Notes: generated from the sequence alone by a model not told the origin. A DNA stretch of 64,000 nucleotides from Paraglaciecola sp. 20A4 (GCF_011378905.1 NZ_WTPY01000001.1:310001-374000); one strand, 5' to 3'; counted from the first letter of the stretch, positions 10,098-19,380 are shown. Numbers and translations: made by a program.

Positions 10098-10613
10098 ATG
10101 GCAAAAGTTGCATTGATTGCTGCAATGGCTAACAACCGAGTCATAGGTTTAGACAACCAAATGCCTTGGCATATGCCAGCTGACTTAAAACATTTCAAGC
10201 GTGTTACCTTAGGCAAGCCGATTATTATGGGTCGTAAAACATACGAGTCTATTGGTAGGGTGCTACCTGGTCGGCTGAATATTGTTATTACTAACGACAA
10301 ATCTTATGCACTAGCAGAGGCTAGGGTAGTAAACAGTTGTGAAGATGCTATCTCGATTGCCAAATTACATTTGAACCAGCAAGAAATAAGCGATGATGAG
10401 CAAGAGATTATGGTGATTGGCGGAGGAACCGTTTATCAGCATTTTCTGACCCATGCCAATCGTCTGTATTTGACCCTTATTGACCTTGATACTCCCGGCG
10501 ATACTTATTTTCCTGACTATTCTAATGGTTCATGGCAGGAAATAGACAGTGAATCAAACGGGCCAGACGAAAAAAATCCTTATCCTTATCGTTTTGTTAC
10601 TTTAGCTAGATAA
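10098..10613 (+). CDS. folA: Dihydrofolate reductase
   Basis: 171 residues with the DHFR signature: IAAMANNRVIGLDNQMPWHM (substrate loop; Asp29 corresponds to the catalytic acid), then MGRKTYESIGRVLPGRLNIV (NADPH site) and IMVIGGGTVYQ. It reduces dihydrofolate to tetrahydrofolate with NADPH. The frame is open from 10053, but ATG 10098 has AAAGGAG 7 bases upstream and gives the usual N-terminus. It is convergent with the next gene, only 4 bases apart, and a hairpin (AGCTAGATAA 10604-10613 with TTATCTAGCT 10618-10627) spans both stop codons. Confidence 0.96.
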   Translation: MAKVALIAAMANNRVIGLDNQMPWHMPADLKHFKRVTLGKPIIMGRKTYESIGRVLPGRLNIVITNDKSYALAEARVVNSCEDAISIAKLHLNQQEISDDEQEIMVIGGGTVYQHFLTHANRLYLTLIDLDTPGDTYFPDYSNGSWQEIDSESNGPDEKNPYPYRFVTLAR

Positions 10614-10617
10614 CATT

Positions 10618-11145
10618 TTATCTAGCTGAGTTAGTCATCTCTCGCTTATTTAACAACGTAAACGTATATCCATAGCCATATATTGCGCTAAATACGATAC
10701 TGGGCACGATAGTTAACCATAAGTTCGGTGTTTGGTTTATCAGGTTAACACCCAGCGCTAAACTGCCTTGCATAGCAATGGGTATAAGTGGTGCAAAGAT
10801 AGTTCCTGGGATTCTTGTTGAGTGCACTACTGCCGCAGACTTATTCAGTACATGATTAAAGGTATTAGATATGGCGATATTTTGCTTTTTTTTTGCATAA
10901 ACCGAATACAATATCGGCGCCAAAAATACCAATGATATACTGTGCTTACCGAAACGATTAACCGCTCTTTCCAGAACGAATGTAAACAGTATTGTAATGC
11001 TGCCACTAAGCATACCCTGTACTAAGGCCGCACGGAAAATAACCGCTAAATTCTCTGTGACTAGGCTATTAGCCCAGTAAGTCCAAGTGAAGTAAAATCC
11101 AAAAGCGATCAACGCTGATAATATTAATCGAGCTCTCGATGACAT
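10618..11145 (-). CDS. Orphan four-helix membrane protein
   Basis: About 175 residues and not recognised. Four hydrophobic segments are visible: about 6-22 (LILSALIAFGFYFTW), 42-62 (VQGMLSGSITILFTFVLE), 73-83 (SISLVFLAPIL) and 140-165 (LTIVPSIVFSAIYGYGY). A soluble loop with conserved-looking HSTRIPGTIFAPLIP lies between. The ORF opens at 11154, but the second ATG at 11145 has AGGA 8 bases upstream and is the better start. It has its own promoter region, divergent from tpx. I cannot assign a function. Confidence 0.65.
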   Translation of the reverse strand: MSSRARLILSALIAFGFYFTWTYWANSLVTENLAVIFRAALVQGMLSGSITILFTFVLERAVNRFGKHSISLVFLAPILYSVYAKKKQNIAISNTFNHVLNKSAAVVHSTRIPGTIFAPLIPIAMQGSLALGVNLINQTPNLWLTIVPSIVFSAIYGYGYTFTLLNKREMTNSAR

Positions 11146-11255
11146 GGTACGCATCCTATATAAAGTTATTATAAGACCTGACTATTGTTTTCTATCTTTC
11201 GTCCCCCATTTTGTTATCTTAAGAATCAGCATAATTTAACTAAGTTGGAGAATAT

Positions 11256-11750
11256 ATGAGCACAGTTACTTTGCAGGGCAATCCTTTTAATACCGTTGGC
11301 GTGTTACCGAGTGTGGGTGAAAGCGCTGTAGATTTTCGCTTAGTAAAAACGGATCTGTCTGAGACCACATTGGCCGATTATAAAGGGTCACGATTAGTAC
11401 TAAATATTTTTCCGTCTGTGGATACAGGCACGTGTGCTATGTCAGTGCGCAAATTTAACGAGCAAGCTAGTAAGCTAGAAAATACTAAGGTGCTGTGTGT
11501 ATCGGCTGATCTACCTTTTGCTGCCGCTCGTTTTTGTGGTGCAGAAGGCATTGAGAATGTTGAAACTGGATCGAGCTTTAGAAGTTCGTTTGGTACAGAC
11601 TACGGAGTGGAGTTTGTCGATGGACCGTTAACAGGTTTGTTGTCACGCTGCGTTGTTGTATTGGATGAGAATGGTAAGGTTATTTATACAGAGCAGGTAT
11701 CTGAGACGGCTGATGAGCCTGATTATGCTGCTGCTATTGCGGTACTATAA
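11256..11750 (+). CDS. tpx: Thiol peroxidase (Tpx, atypical 2-Cys peroxiredoxin)
   Basis: 164 residues. The peroxidatic cysteine is Cys60 in PSVDTGTCAMSVRKFN and the resolving cysteine is Cys94 in AARFCGAEG, exactly the Tpx pattern. It reduces hydrogen and alkyl peroxides using thioredoxin, probably in the periplasm-facing or cytosolic stress response as in other gammaproteobacteria. GGAG lies 6 bases upstream of the ATG. It is transcribed alone and is followed by a bidirectional hairpin. Confidence 0.95.
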   Translation: MSTVTLQGNPFNTVGVLPSVGESAVDFRLVKTDLSETTLADYKGSRLVLNIFPSVDTGTCAMSVRKFNEQASKLENTKVLCVSADLPFAAARFCGAEGIENVETGSSFRSSFGTDYGVEFVDGPLTGLLSRCVVVLDENGKVIYTEQVSETADEPDYAAAIAVL

Positions 11751-11795
11751 TTTTCATACTATTTAAGCGTAAACTTTTTTAATCGCTTAAAAGCA

Positions 11796-11820
11796 ACGAG
11801 CCGCATAGCGGCTCGTTTTA
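11796..11820 (+). terminator. Bidirectional terminator between tpx and the cold-shock gene
   Basis: ACGAGCCGC (11796-11804) and GCGGCTCGT (11808-11816) form a 9-bp stem with loop ATA, followed by TTTTA. A second inverted repeat, TTAAGCG...CGCTTAA (about 11763-11789), precedes it. Confidence 0.8.
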
Positions 11821-11845
11821 GGCGATTACTAACGTAAGTCTGTAA

Positions 11846-12052
11846 TTAAACAGGTACTACGTTGTTCGCGCATGGGCCTTTAGGGCTCTGTCCAATTTCA
11901 AACTCAACCTCTTGGCCGTCGTTCAAAGTTGCATATCCACCACCGCTTTTAATTTCTGAGTGATGAACAAATAAATCTTTTCCGCCGTCTTCTGGAGTAA
12001 TGAAGCCGAAACCTTTGTCTGCATTAAACCACTTAACTGTACCTTTACTCAT
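11846..12052 (-). CDS. Cold-shock domain protein (Csp family)
   Basis: 68 residues forming a single cold-shock domain. RNP1 is KGFGFI and RNP2 is LFVHH, within [17 protein letters not shown] and [12 protein letters not shown]. It binds single-stranded nucleic acids and melts RNA structure. The exact paralogue (CspA/E/D type) cannot be fixed. The long AT-rich region upstream (12053-12430) is compatible with a long structured leader, as in cold-inducible csp genes, but no cold box was identified. Confidence 0.93.
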   Translation of the reverse strand: MSKGTVKWFNADKGFGFITPEDGGKDLFVHHSEIKSGGGYATLNDGQEVEFEIGQSPKGPCANNVVPV

Positions 12053-12440
12053 AATCTACTCTACTTTGTTTAATAAAATTGTTTGCAGAAACCTGCGACG
12101 ACTATTGTATAGGTTATTTTTACGTAAATCCGCTCAATTCCGCGTTAACTTGAATATTTTTTCTACTTATTTTAGTACTGCTGGCTTTACGACCGGCTGG
12201 CTTACATCTTGCTCAGTAGTCTTCTAGAGACAGACAATAATGTATTAATACAGTTTAATTCAACTCGTTAATTTAATTAAAGCCCTTGTATTTATTGGGA
12301 TATATCGTTGGTAACGGTTTTTTTTTGAGTCGAAAATTTATACCCACATGGTATGTAAATTTTATAAATATTAATGACTAATATTTTAAATTAACCCTGT
12401 TAAGGACAATTGGTTAAACAGCAAAAAAGGCGGACAAAGC
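12053..12440. other. Divergent intergenic region, csp and PLD genes
   Basis: 388 bases of AT-rich sequence with no convincing ORF. It must contain promoters in both directions. The right end has AGGCGGA just upstream of the PLD start at 12441, and the left end probably contains the csp leader. No clear operator or RNA motif was seen. Confidence 0.5.
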
Positions 12441-14603
12441 ATGAAAGATAATGCCTCATCTTTATTTCAACAAAATGAAAATTGTTGGCAAACAAGCCTA
12501 GCGAGCTATGCCACACCTTTAATCGATGGGGCAAATTATTATAGTGCGCTACACAGTGCGATTTGTAAGGCCCAACGTAGTATCTTTATTGTCGGCTGGG
12601 ATATAGATAGTCGAATTCGACTGCTGCGCGGCGATGAAGAAAAAAATGCATCTGCGCCATCAGTTATAAGCGATCTACTAAAATGGAAGGCAGAACAGCA
12701 TGAGAATATAAAGATTTATCTATTGAGATGGGATTCGTCGTTAGCATTTTTTAGCCAACGTGAAATGTGGGCGAAAGAAGTATGGGATAACAAAACACCT
12801 GATAATGTACAAACAACCTTAGATAGCACTATCCCCATGGGTGGTAGTCAACATCAGAAGGTCGTAGTGATCGATGATGAAATCGTCTTTTCTGGCGGTA
12901 TGGATGTTTCGACTAACCGATGGGATACCAGAGAGCACCTTGTTGAGCATCCAGATCGTGTTGGTCCAGATGGCCCACACGGACCCTTACACGATGTACA
13001 AGTACTGACCAGTGGACCCATTGTTGAATCGTTTGGCCAATTGGTGCGATGGCGTTGGGACAGGATCAGCGAGCAAAAAGCGATACCGTTTGATTCATCC
13101 TCTACCCCCTTACAGGAAGTACCGCCATCTTGGCCTAAACACTTTCCCCCTACGATGGAAAATTTGCCCTGTGCGCTGGCGCGTACCATACCTTTTATGG
13201 ATGGTGTTGAGCCTGTGCAAGAGGTACGTCGTATGCTGCTTGACCTTATTGCTGAGGCGGAGCGTTTTATTTTTATCGAAAATCAATTTACTACCCGACA
13301 AGAAATAGCTGAGGCGTTGAATAAGCAATTAAAAGCACATCCGGGTCTGCAAGTTGTAATAGTGAGTTCCTATGAGCCTAAGGGGAAGTTCGAAAGTGAG
13401 GCGTATTGGGCAAGTAGAATAGATTTTAAACGTATTTTAGAAGCGGGTATTGATAAAAACCGCGTGAAGATGACCTATTCAACACTTACCAATCAACTGG
13501 GAGATAGCACACAAAAGCGCGTGCATTCAAAAGTGATGAGTATTGATGACCGTTATCTAGTAATTGGATCATCGAATATCAGTAACCGTTCCATGAGTTT
13601 AGATACCGAAGTTGACTTAATTTTTGCTGCTGACACTGAACAAAATAAACAAGACATTGTTAAAGTGCGAGACGATCTTTTGGCTGAGCGTACTGGGCGC
13701 TCTATTGAGCAGATAGAAGAAATATTTAACACCCCAGACCCTCTGGGGAATTTGCTAAGTGGACAGCAACCCCACCGCTATCAATTAGCAGAAGTTGAGG
13801 ATACGCAATTTACTAGTAAGGCATGGCAACCCGTTTTTAGTTCTCTGTCCGACCCTGAAAAGCCCCTTATAGCTCCGATTCAAATGGCGAATGGCAAAGT
13901 GGTGGGGGTGGGGAATCCTAAGCAAAAAACCATCGTATTTTTGATGGCTGCATTGTTAGTGCTGGTTCTGGGAGGTTTAGTTTTTTGGGCTGCGCATTCG
14001 ATACCTTGGTTATCGGCAGATAATCTGGAGCAGTTTTTACAAGATACGCGGGGTACCATGTGGGTGATCCCAACTATCTGCCTCGTTTATGTGGTGGCGG
14101 GCTTATTGTTCTTCCCTGTCACCGTATTATCTCTGGCAGTGGCGGCTGTATACGGACCAATATGGGGACCCATTTACGGTATGATGGGGGCACTAATCAG
14201 CTCGGCAATGATGTTTGGTTTAGGGCACATCATGGGCAGTAAAGGTTTGCGTAAATTGGGCGGTGCAAAGGTTCAAGCAGTAGATGAAAAATTTAAAAAC
14301 AGTGGCGTGGTTGGGGTGGCTGTTATTCGACTATTGCCCGTGGCTCCCTTTAGTCTCGTTAATTTGGTTGCTGGGATTTCGTCTATTGGATTGATGCAGT
14401 TCTTAGCAGGTACTTTTCTGGGAATGTTCCCACCTATGATTGCAAAAGGTCTAGTCGGAGACTCCTTAGGTAAAATTTTTAGTGACCCTACACCACAAGC
14501 TATTGGGTATTTAGTTGGCGGAATAGCGTGTTGGATTCTGATGATCTTTGTTTCGCAAAAGCTGGCGCGAATGTATCAACTTAAGAAAGCGCAGAATGGG
14601 TAA
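12441..14603 (+). CDS. Phospholipase D / VTT-domain fusion membrane protein
   Basis: A 720-residue protein. The N-terminal half is a two-HKD phospholipase D: first motif HQKVVVID with GGMD after it (His138, Lys140, Asp145), second motif HSKVMSID with GSSNISNRS (His362, Lys364, Asp369). The C-terminal part starts with a transmembrane helix at about 495-515 and continues as a multi-pass VTT (SNARE-associated, DedA/TMEM41-like) domain with FFPVTVLSLAVAAVYG and IRLLPVAPFSLVNLVAGIS. The family is expected to transfer or hydrolyse phosphatidyl groups at the inner membrane, cardiolipin chemistry being the nearest model; VTT domains are linked to lipid scrambling. The next gene, 6 bases away, is a phosphodiesterase-fold enzyme and probably acts in the same pathway. 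Confidence 0.88.
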   Translation: MKDNASSLFQQNENCWQTSLASYATPLIDGANYYSALHSAICKAQRSIFIVGWDIDSRIRLLRGDEEKNASAPSVISDLLKWKAEQHENIKIYLLRWDSSLAFFSQREMWAKEVWDNKTPDNVQTTLDSTIPMGGSQHQKVVVIDDEIVFSGGMDVSTNRWDTREHLVEHPDRVGPDGPHGPLHDVQVLTSGPIVESFGQLVRWRWDRISEQKAIPFDSSSTPLQEVPPSWPKHFPPTMENLPCALARTIPFMDGVEPVQEVRRMLLDLIAEAERFIFIENQFTTRQEIAEALNKQLKAHPGLQVVIVSSYEPKGKFESEAYWASRIDFKRILEAGIDKNRVKMTYSTLTNQLGDSTQKRVHSKVMSIDDRYLVIGSSNISNRSMSLDTEVDLIFAADTEQNKQDIVKVRDDLLAERTGRSIEQIEEIFNTPDPLGNLLSGQQPHRYQLAEVEDTQFTSKAWQPVFSSLSDPEKPLIAPIQMANGKVVGVGNPKQKTIVFLMAALLVLVLGGLVFWAAHSIPWLSADNLEQFLQDTRGTMWVIPTICLVYVVAGLLFFPVTVLSLAVAAVYGPIWGPIYGMMGALISSAMMFGLGHIMGSKGLRKLGGAKVQAVDEKFKNSGVVGVAVIRLLPVAPFSLVNLVAGISSIGLMQFLAGTFLGMFPPMIAKGLVGDSLGKIFSDPTPQAIGYLVGGIACWILMIFVSQKLARMYQLKKAQNG

Positions 14604-14609
14604 GGCAAT

Positions 14610-15305
14610 ATGAGGATAGTGACATATAACATTCATAGTGGTGTCGGGGTTGATAAGGTGCAAAACTATCACCGTATTGGTTTGTTTTTAGCTTCGCAGA
14701 ACATTGATATTGCGCTGATTCAAGAAATGGATACCCGGCCTGCGGAACGCAAGACTGAGCAGGACATCAACGATTTGTGCGCAGGTCATTTTACTGATCT
14801 TGTGGAGTCAGCCGCCATCCAAGAATCTAATGGATGGTACGGCAATGGGATTTTGAGCCGCTTTCCTGTACTGTCAAAAAAAACCTTAGATGTGAGTCAG
14901 CAAGGTGTTCAACCACGCAATATACAAGAAGTGGTGCTAGACACTGATATCGGTCCATTGAGGATGATTAATACCCACAAAGGTTTGAAGAGAAGCGAGC
15001 GGCGAAAGCAGTTTGCCCTTCTTGACGAGTATTTACGTGAAAAGTTGCAGGTATCCACTACGCCAATAATTGTGGGGGGAGATTTCAACGAATGGCAATT
15101 CTTCACCCAAGCATTTAAAGGGATCAATGAGGTGTTAACAGAGCAGACAGTAAGCGCAACTTTCCCTACCGCATTTCCGTTGTTTCGTTTAGACAGAATA
15201 TGGACAACGTTTGCTTCTAAGTATGTGAAGGCAAGGGTGCTTAAAACCCCAGAAACCCGCTTTTATTCTGATCATTACCCTATCTTGTTAGAAGTTAATA
15301 TTTGA
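14610..15305 (+). CDS. Endonuclease/exonuclease/phosphatase (EEP) family protein
   Basis: 231 residues with the EEP fold: MRIVTYNIHSGVGVD (Asn of the metal site), ALIQEMDTR (catalytic Glu), VGGDFNEWQ (Asp/Asn) and YSDHYPILLEV (Asp-His at the end). The family includes DNA repair nucleases, sphingomyelinases and inositol phosphatases. No signal peptide is visible. Being translationally close behind the phospholipase D fusion suggests a lipid or lipid-headgroup substrate, but this is inference from linkage only. Confidence 0.85.
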   Translation: MRIVTYNIHSGVGVDKVQNYHRIGLFLASQNIDIALIQEMDTRPAERKTEQDINDLCAGHFTDLVESAAIQESNGWYGNGILSRFPVLSKKTLDVSQQGVQPRNIQEVVLDTDIGPLRMINTHKGLKRSERRKQFALLDEYLREKLQVSTTPIIVGGDFNEWQFFTQAFKGINEVLTEQTVSATFPTAFPLFRLDRIWTTFASKYVKARVLKTPETRFYSDHYPILLEVNI

Positions 15306-15355
15306 AGTGCGGGCAGATTTTTGCTCTAAAGAGTGTTCCTTATATATTAAGCTCG

Positions 15356-16066
15356 CTAGGTAAAATTGATAAATATATTGGCTGTTAGGCGCCCATTGAT
15401 AGGATTACCGCTCACATCATGGCGTTCATCAATCAACCCTGAATGCAGTAAATTACCAGGGTAAATTACAAGACGGTTAGGTTTATAATCGACCCTTGAG
15501 TGAAGGGTGAATTGTTTGGTTGAGTCAGTAATATATTCAGCAGCAGGTGACTGCACATGATTGATAAAGTGCTCTGCGGACTGTAAGTATGTGTCCTCTC
15601 TATCCTGCCCAATACGTTCAAAGCCTGACGAGTTGTCCCTAAAAAAGCCTGTGCCACCATGCTGGTCAGTATTGATATAATGTAAAAGAGCAAAATGATA
15701 AGGCTCAGTGGCGTCATAGTGGGGTATGCGTTGTAAAACAGACAATTTGTCTCCCGGGGTACTAACCAGCGAATAATAAGCCGCTTGGGGTTTGAGTTGT
15801 AACGCTAGGGGGATCGCATAAACCTCAGCTATTTTTTGATAACACGCTCGGACCACGTCTATGATGTATTCCCTTGGAAGGGCGGAACGTGTTCCGGGAT
15901 AAAAGCCATTTTCTGCTGGGCTAAAATTCGAGTTTTCACAAGCGTCAGCTTCGACCGCTTCAGGTGTTAATAGCATATCGTCAATAACGATGACCGGTGT
16001 TTGTTCATTTCCTACTAACATGACTTTTACTGTGCTGTTAGGGTTTTTAGTAAAGGGCGACTGCAT
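15356..16066 (-). CDS. DUF6445-type protein, possible 2OG-Fe(II) oxygenase fold
   Basis: About 236 residues resembling the DUF6445 family found beside tryptophan-halogenase-like genes in carbohydrate loci. A possible iron triad is HYDATEPYHFALLHYIN (His, Asp) and YPGNLLHSGLI (His), with a late Arg (NGRLTANIF), as in prolyl-hydroxylase-like enzymes. The frame opens at a TTG at 16090, but ATG 16064-16066 overlaps the preceding gene's TAA as TAATG, a classic coupling junction, so I place the start there. It is the last gene of the TonB receptor/SapC/cupin/halogenase block. Biochemical role unknown. Confidence 0.75.
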   Translation of the reverse strand: MQSPFTKNPNSTVKVMLVGNEQTPVIVIDDMLLTPEAVEADACENSNFSPAENGFYPGTRSALPREYIIDVVRACYQKIAEVYAIPLALQLKPQAAYYSLVSTPGDKLSVLQRIPHYDATEPYHFALLHYINTDQHGGTGFFRDNSSGFERIGQDREDTYLQSAEHFINHVQSPAAEYITDSTKQFTLHSRVDYKPNRLVIYPGNLLHSGLIDERHDVSGNPINGRLTANIFINFT

Positions 16067-17559
16067 TAGCGCGCGATATTCGTTTGGCAATAATGGCGAA
16101 TAAAGTCGTTTACATCAGGCCAGTTAGTTACTTTTTTCTTTACGTTGTTTTTAATGTTATCTAGAAAACGCTGTAATTCTTCATCGCCCATCATATCGAC
16201 GATGGGGTGGTATTGTTTAGGCGTTATGCCTTGACCTAACATAACTTGGATCCAAGACGTTTCGCCGAATAGCTCTTCCGCTTTTTTATAAACCTTCCCT
16301 GTGCTTTCAAACAACGCCATACGATGGGTAAGCGTGTCGGGAACAGCCATATTTTTACAATAGCGCCAAAATGGGGTGTCGGTACGCTGAGTTTGGTGAT
16401 AGTGCAAAATAATAAAATCTTTTATATCATCTACGTCGGCGCGGCTCTGGGTGTTGAATTCATCCACTTCGGCTTGTTCTATTCCATCGCTTGGGAACAT
16501 CAGCATTAGACGTACTATTGCACGTTGAAAAAGGTGTATACCGGTGGATTCCAAAGGCTCTATAAAGCCAGATGATAGGCCAACTGCCACACAGTTCTTA
16601 TTCCAATGTTTACGACGCGTGCCAGTCTTGTATTTGATGACACGTGGTTCGTTGAGAGTCTCGCCTTCAATGTTTGCCAGAAGCGCTTCTTTTGCTTGAT
16701 CGTCAGTCATGTATTTACTGCAAAAGACTAAGCCGTTCCCAGTACGGTTTTGCAGTGGTATACGCCATTGCCAGCCAGCGTCTCGGGCTATCGAGCGAGT
16801 ATATGGCACTGGGTTTTCAGTTGCGGTGGTCTGTACTGCTACGGCACTGTCACACGGTAACCAGTGACTCCAATCTTCAAAACCGGTGTGCAATGCCTGC
16901 TCTATTAATAAGCCCCTAAAACCCGTGCAATCAATAAATAAATCACCTTCAATAATTTCACCCGAGGCTAAAGTCAGGGAGTCAATATGGCCAGAATCAT
17001 CATTTAAGGTCACCGTTTGAATTTTACCTTCGATACGGTTGCAACCATGTTGTTGGGCAATTTTACGTAAAAACTTGGCGTATAAGCCGGCATCCAAGTG
17101 GTAAGCGTGGTTTTGGTCCTGATTGGCAAGCACGGCAAACCGACCTTCCCGGCACGCTAAGTGCTCGGGTATGTAATCGCCGATTTGGCTGGTTATGTCT
17201 TTTTGTTGACCTTTGAGCCAAAAGTGCTGAAAACCCGCGGCCCAGCAACCTTGACCAAGAAAGCCAAAAGAGTGGATATAGTCTTGGCCCACTTCAGCCC
17301 AGTTTTCAAACTTAATACCCAACTTGAATGTTGCATTGGTAGCTGCCATAAATTCTTGTTCATTTATGCCTAGCAAACGATGAAAAATATGTAAGGTGGG
17401 TATTGTCGCTTCACCCACGCCTACCGTGGGGATGTCGTCAGACTCTACCAATGAAACAGATAAATTTTTGCCTAACAGTTTAGATAGCGCAGCTGCGGCC
17501 ATCCAACCTGCTGTGCCACCACCGGCAATTACGACTCGTTTAATCGGTTGTTTTTTCAT
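16066..17559 (-). CDS. Tryptophan-halogenase-like flavin-dependent enzyme
   Basis: 497 residues. The FAD site is VVIAGGGTAGWMAAAAL (about 9-25). Lys79 in TFKLGIKF sits at the same position as the catalytic lysine of PrnA, WQWRIP (263-268) is the halogenase-specific WxWxIP motif, and EPLESTG (334-340) holds the conserved glutamate. These residues support a working flavin halogenase or a close relative that forms a hypohalous acid from FADH2, O2 and halide. The genetic setting, inside a TonB receptor and glycosidase region rather than an antibiotic cluster, is typical of the marine and Caulobacter-type family whose substrate is unknown. No flavin reductase gene is linked. Confidence 0.88.
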   Translation of the reverse strand: MKKQPIKRVVIAGGGTAGWMAAAALSKLLGKNLSVSLVESDDIPTVGVGEATIPTLHIFHRLLGINEQEFMAATNATFKLGIKFENWAEVGQDYIHSFGFLGQGCWAAGFQHFWLKGQQKDITSQIGDYIPEHLACREGRFAVLANQDQNHAYHLDAGLYAKFLRKIAQQHGCNRIEGKIQTVTLNDDSGHIDSLTLASGEIIEGDLFIDCTGFRGLLIEQALHTGFEDWSHWLPCDSAVAVQTTATENPVPYTRSIARDAGWQWRIPLQNRTGNGLVFCSKYMTDDQAKEALLANIEGETLNEPRVIKYKTGTRRKHWNKNCVAVGLSSGFIEPLESTGIHLFQRAIVRLMLMFPSDGIEQAEVDEFNTQSRADVDDIKDFIILHYHQTQRTDTPFWRYCKNMAVPDTLTHRMALFESTGKVYKKAEELFGETSWIQVMLGQGITPKQYHPIVDMMGDEELQRFLDNIKNNVKKKVTNWPDVNDFIRHYCQTNIAR

Positions 17560-17598
17560 CTGTGTTTTCGTCCTATTAATAATGCGAGCAACGAGTGC

Positions 17599-18615
17599 TT
17601 AGACTTTTAATTTATTGAGCAATTCAGCTCTAATTTTTTTAGCCGATAGTAGATCCAGAGGCTGTGCTAACATCCCTTTTACTGCATCAGGAATGTGGTC
17701 TAAATCCCCAGGCTGATGGTCAAAGATATAATGCTCAAAAATGGCTTTCCACGCATCGCGCTGTGCCGGGGGCAAATTGCGCAGACTCAATATTGCCAGC
17801 TTTAATGCGTTTTCAGGTCTTCCCATAAAAGCTGGAGTATCCCGCCACCAATGGGTTACCAATACGTTAAAAGGCGTTAAACCCTCAACATGGTGCCACC
17901 ACATACTGGGCAGAAATAAGGCATCTCCAGGGTCTAAGTCAGCGACTTGAGCCGCTGCTAAAGCCTGTTTAAATTTCGGAAACTTGGCATAATCTGGCTG
18001 ACTAAAATCGACCAAACTAATATCTTGTCCCCCTGGAGATAATTCCATCGGCCCGACATACAGGTTAGCTATTTGCTCTGGGGGGAAAACCGTATAGCGT
18101 CTTTTGCCCACGACGCAACATGCTAAGTTGTTTGGTACATCGTAATGGGCGGCAATCTTACTTTGATTACCAATCCAAATACTGGTTAGTGGATTGAAGT
18201 CATCAAGACCCGCATTATTTTGTTGGTTAAAACCGGGTAGCCAATTATTTACCTCAGCAGATGCAACATAGATGGTAGGCGGGGAAGGATCGGCATCATG
18301 AGCTAATAGTTTATCCAATACCAGGTTGAGATCGGCCTTTACACCCTGGCAATTAAAGCCTGTCATATCGTCGTTATAAAAAACCCGTCCTTGAGTATGC
18401 GGTTCGCCATAAGCGCTAAATACGGGCTTGCCGTTATACAGACCACGTAAATAGTCAGCGGCCGCCTGCGCGGATTTACGACCCTCTTCAACAATTGGCC
18501 ATGCATCTGCAAACCCTTTCAAAATAAGGGGCTCAGTGGACGATAAAACAAACTGTGGAATATCGCCGGGGCGACAGTCGGTAATGTGTTTAACGTTTTT
18601 CTCGACTACCAACAT
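17599..18615 (-). CDS. JmjC/cupin_8-type oxygenase-like protein
   Basis: 338 residues with the cupin_8 (JmjC-like) architecture. The iron triad is visible as HYD (His157, Asp159) in SKIAAHYDVPNNLAC and His241/242 in MWWHHVEGL, with KRRYTVFPPEQ after strand two, where family members bind 2-oxoglutarate. Members hydroxylate protein side chains or tRNA. It lies between SapC and halogenase genes in the same transcription direction, with gaps of about 40 bases, so it probably acts on the same target. A protein or peptide hydroxylase role is inference. Confidence 0.85.
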   Translation of the reverse strand: MLVVEKNVKHITDCRPGDIPQFVLSSTEPLILKGFADAWPIVEEGRKSAQAAADYLRGLYNGKPVFSAYGEPHTQGRVFYNDDMTGFNCQGVKADLNLVLDKLLAHDADPSPPTIYVASAEVNNWLPGFNQQNNAGLDDFNPLTSIWIGNQSKIAAHYDVPNNLACCVVGKRRYTVFPPEQIANLYVGPMELSPGGQDISLVDFSQPDYAKFPKFKQALAAAQVADLDPGDALFLPSMWWHHVEGLTPFNVLVTHWWRDTPAFMGRPENALKLAILSLRNLPPAQRDAWKAIFEHYIFDHQPGDLDHIPDAVKGMLAQPLDLLSAKKIRAELLNKLKV

Positions 18616-18651
18616 TGGATTGTACTCAACTAGGTTTGACGCAAAAGGCTG

Positions 18652-19380
18652 TTACAGCCCTAATAGTTCGTTTTTCTTATTCATCAAGGATCTGATATTC
18701 GCTTGTGAGGCGATAGTCATATAAATAGCCTGTAAATAACCTTTTTCATGAAACTTAGCCAATGTAGCGCCGCCAAGAGCATTAAGCTTGTCTTCGTTGA
18801 TGGCATAAAATCCAATCATCTGATACTTACTTTCATCATTGAGTGTGATGTCTAAGGTAAATGTCTCTAACAATTCATATTCGACTAGGCAGTCAATAAA
18901 TGCGGCACTATCTACAAAACCGTGATGTATCGCTTCGAGCATATCGGCTGCTCGGTCTACGTAGGGGCTGTTACCGCCATGCGTTAAAAATAATGGCTCC
19001 CCGTGTTCTTGGTTCACTCGAGGGTTATCAAGATCGATATGTAATACTCTTTGATCTTTTTCAATTCCGTCTTCTTTAACCTTTTGTATGCCTATTAAGA
19101 AAGGCTGCCTGGCGACGGTCAAGGGAATATAGCCAGCTTGCCATTTATTATGTTGCAAGAACAAGTTTTCCTGGTCCTGAAATCCAAATAAGGCGATGGC
19201 AAAAAATTTTCCGCTATTGGGATCTTTATTGAAAAAGATTGGATAATAGGCTTGAACACTTCTGAATTCACTTGGGAAGGTGGGGCTGTACCATAAGTTG
19301 TCACCATAATCTGATGAGTGTTCGGTAATCACTTTTATATTTTGATGATCGATACTGTTGAGTAGTACGTTGTTGGCCAT
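18652..19380 (-). CDS. SapC family protein
   Basis: About 242 residues of the SapC family, named after a Campylobacter S-layer-associated gene but found mainly beside TonB receptors in Proteobacteria. Typical features are the YYPIFFNKD and FFAIALFGFQ strands early, RQPFLIGIQ, and QEHGEPLFL in the middle. No signal peptide or membrane helix is seen, so it is probably cytoplasmic. The frame opens with GTG at 19392; ATG 19380 is preferred because GGGA lies 6 bases upstream. Function of the family is unknown. Confidence 0.85.
   Translation of the reverse strand: MANNVLLNSIDHQNIKVITEHSSDYGDNLWYSPTFPSEFRSVQAYYPIFFNKDPNSGKFFAIALFGFQDQENLFLQHNKWQAGYIPLTVARQPFLIGIQKVKEDGIEKDQRVLHIDLDNPRVNQEHGEPLFLTHGGNSPYVDRAADMLEAIHHGFVDSAAFIDCLVEYELLETFTLDITLNDESKYQMIGFYAINEDKLNALGGATLAKFHEKGYLQAIYMTIASQANIRSLMNKKNELLGL

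Noticed and set aside
12000-12227. Plus-strand ORF of 75 codons across the cold-shock gene
   Set aside because: It overlaps the csp start on the opposite strand, has no ribosome-binding site and reads as noncoding sequence.
16066-17559. Secondary-metabolite gene cluster suggested by the halogenase
   Set aside because: No NRPS, PKS, RiPP precursor or flavin reductase gene is linked; the neighbours are sugar-uptake genes.
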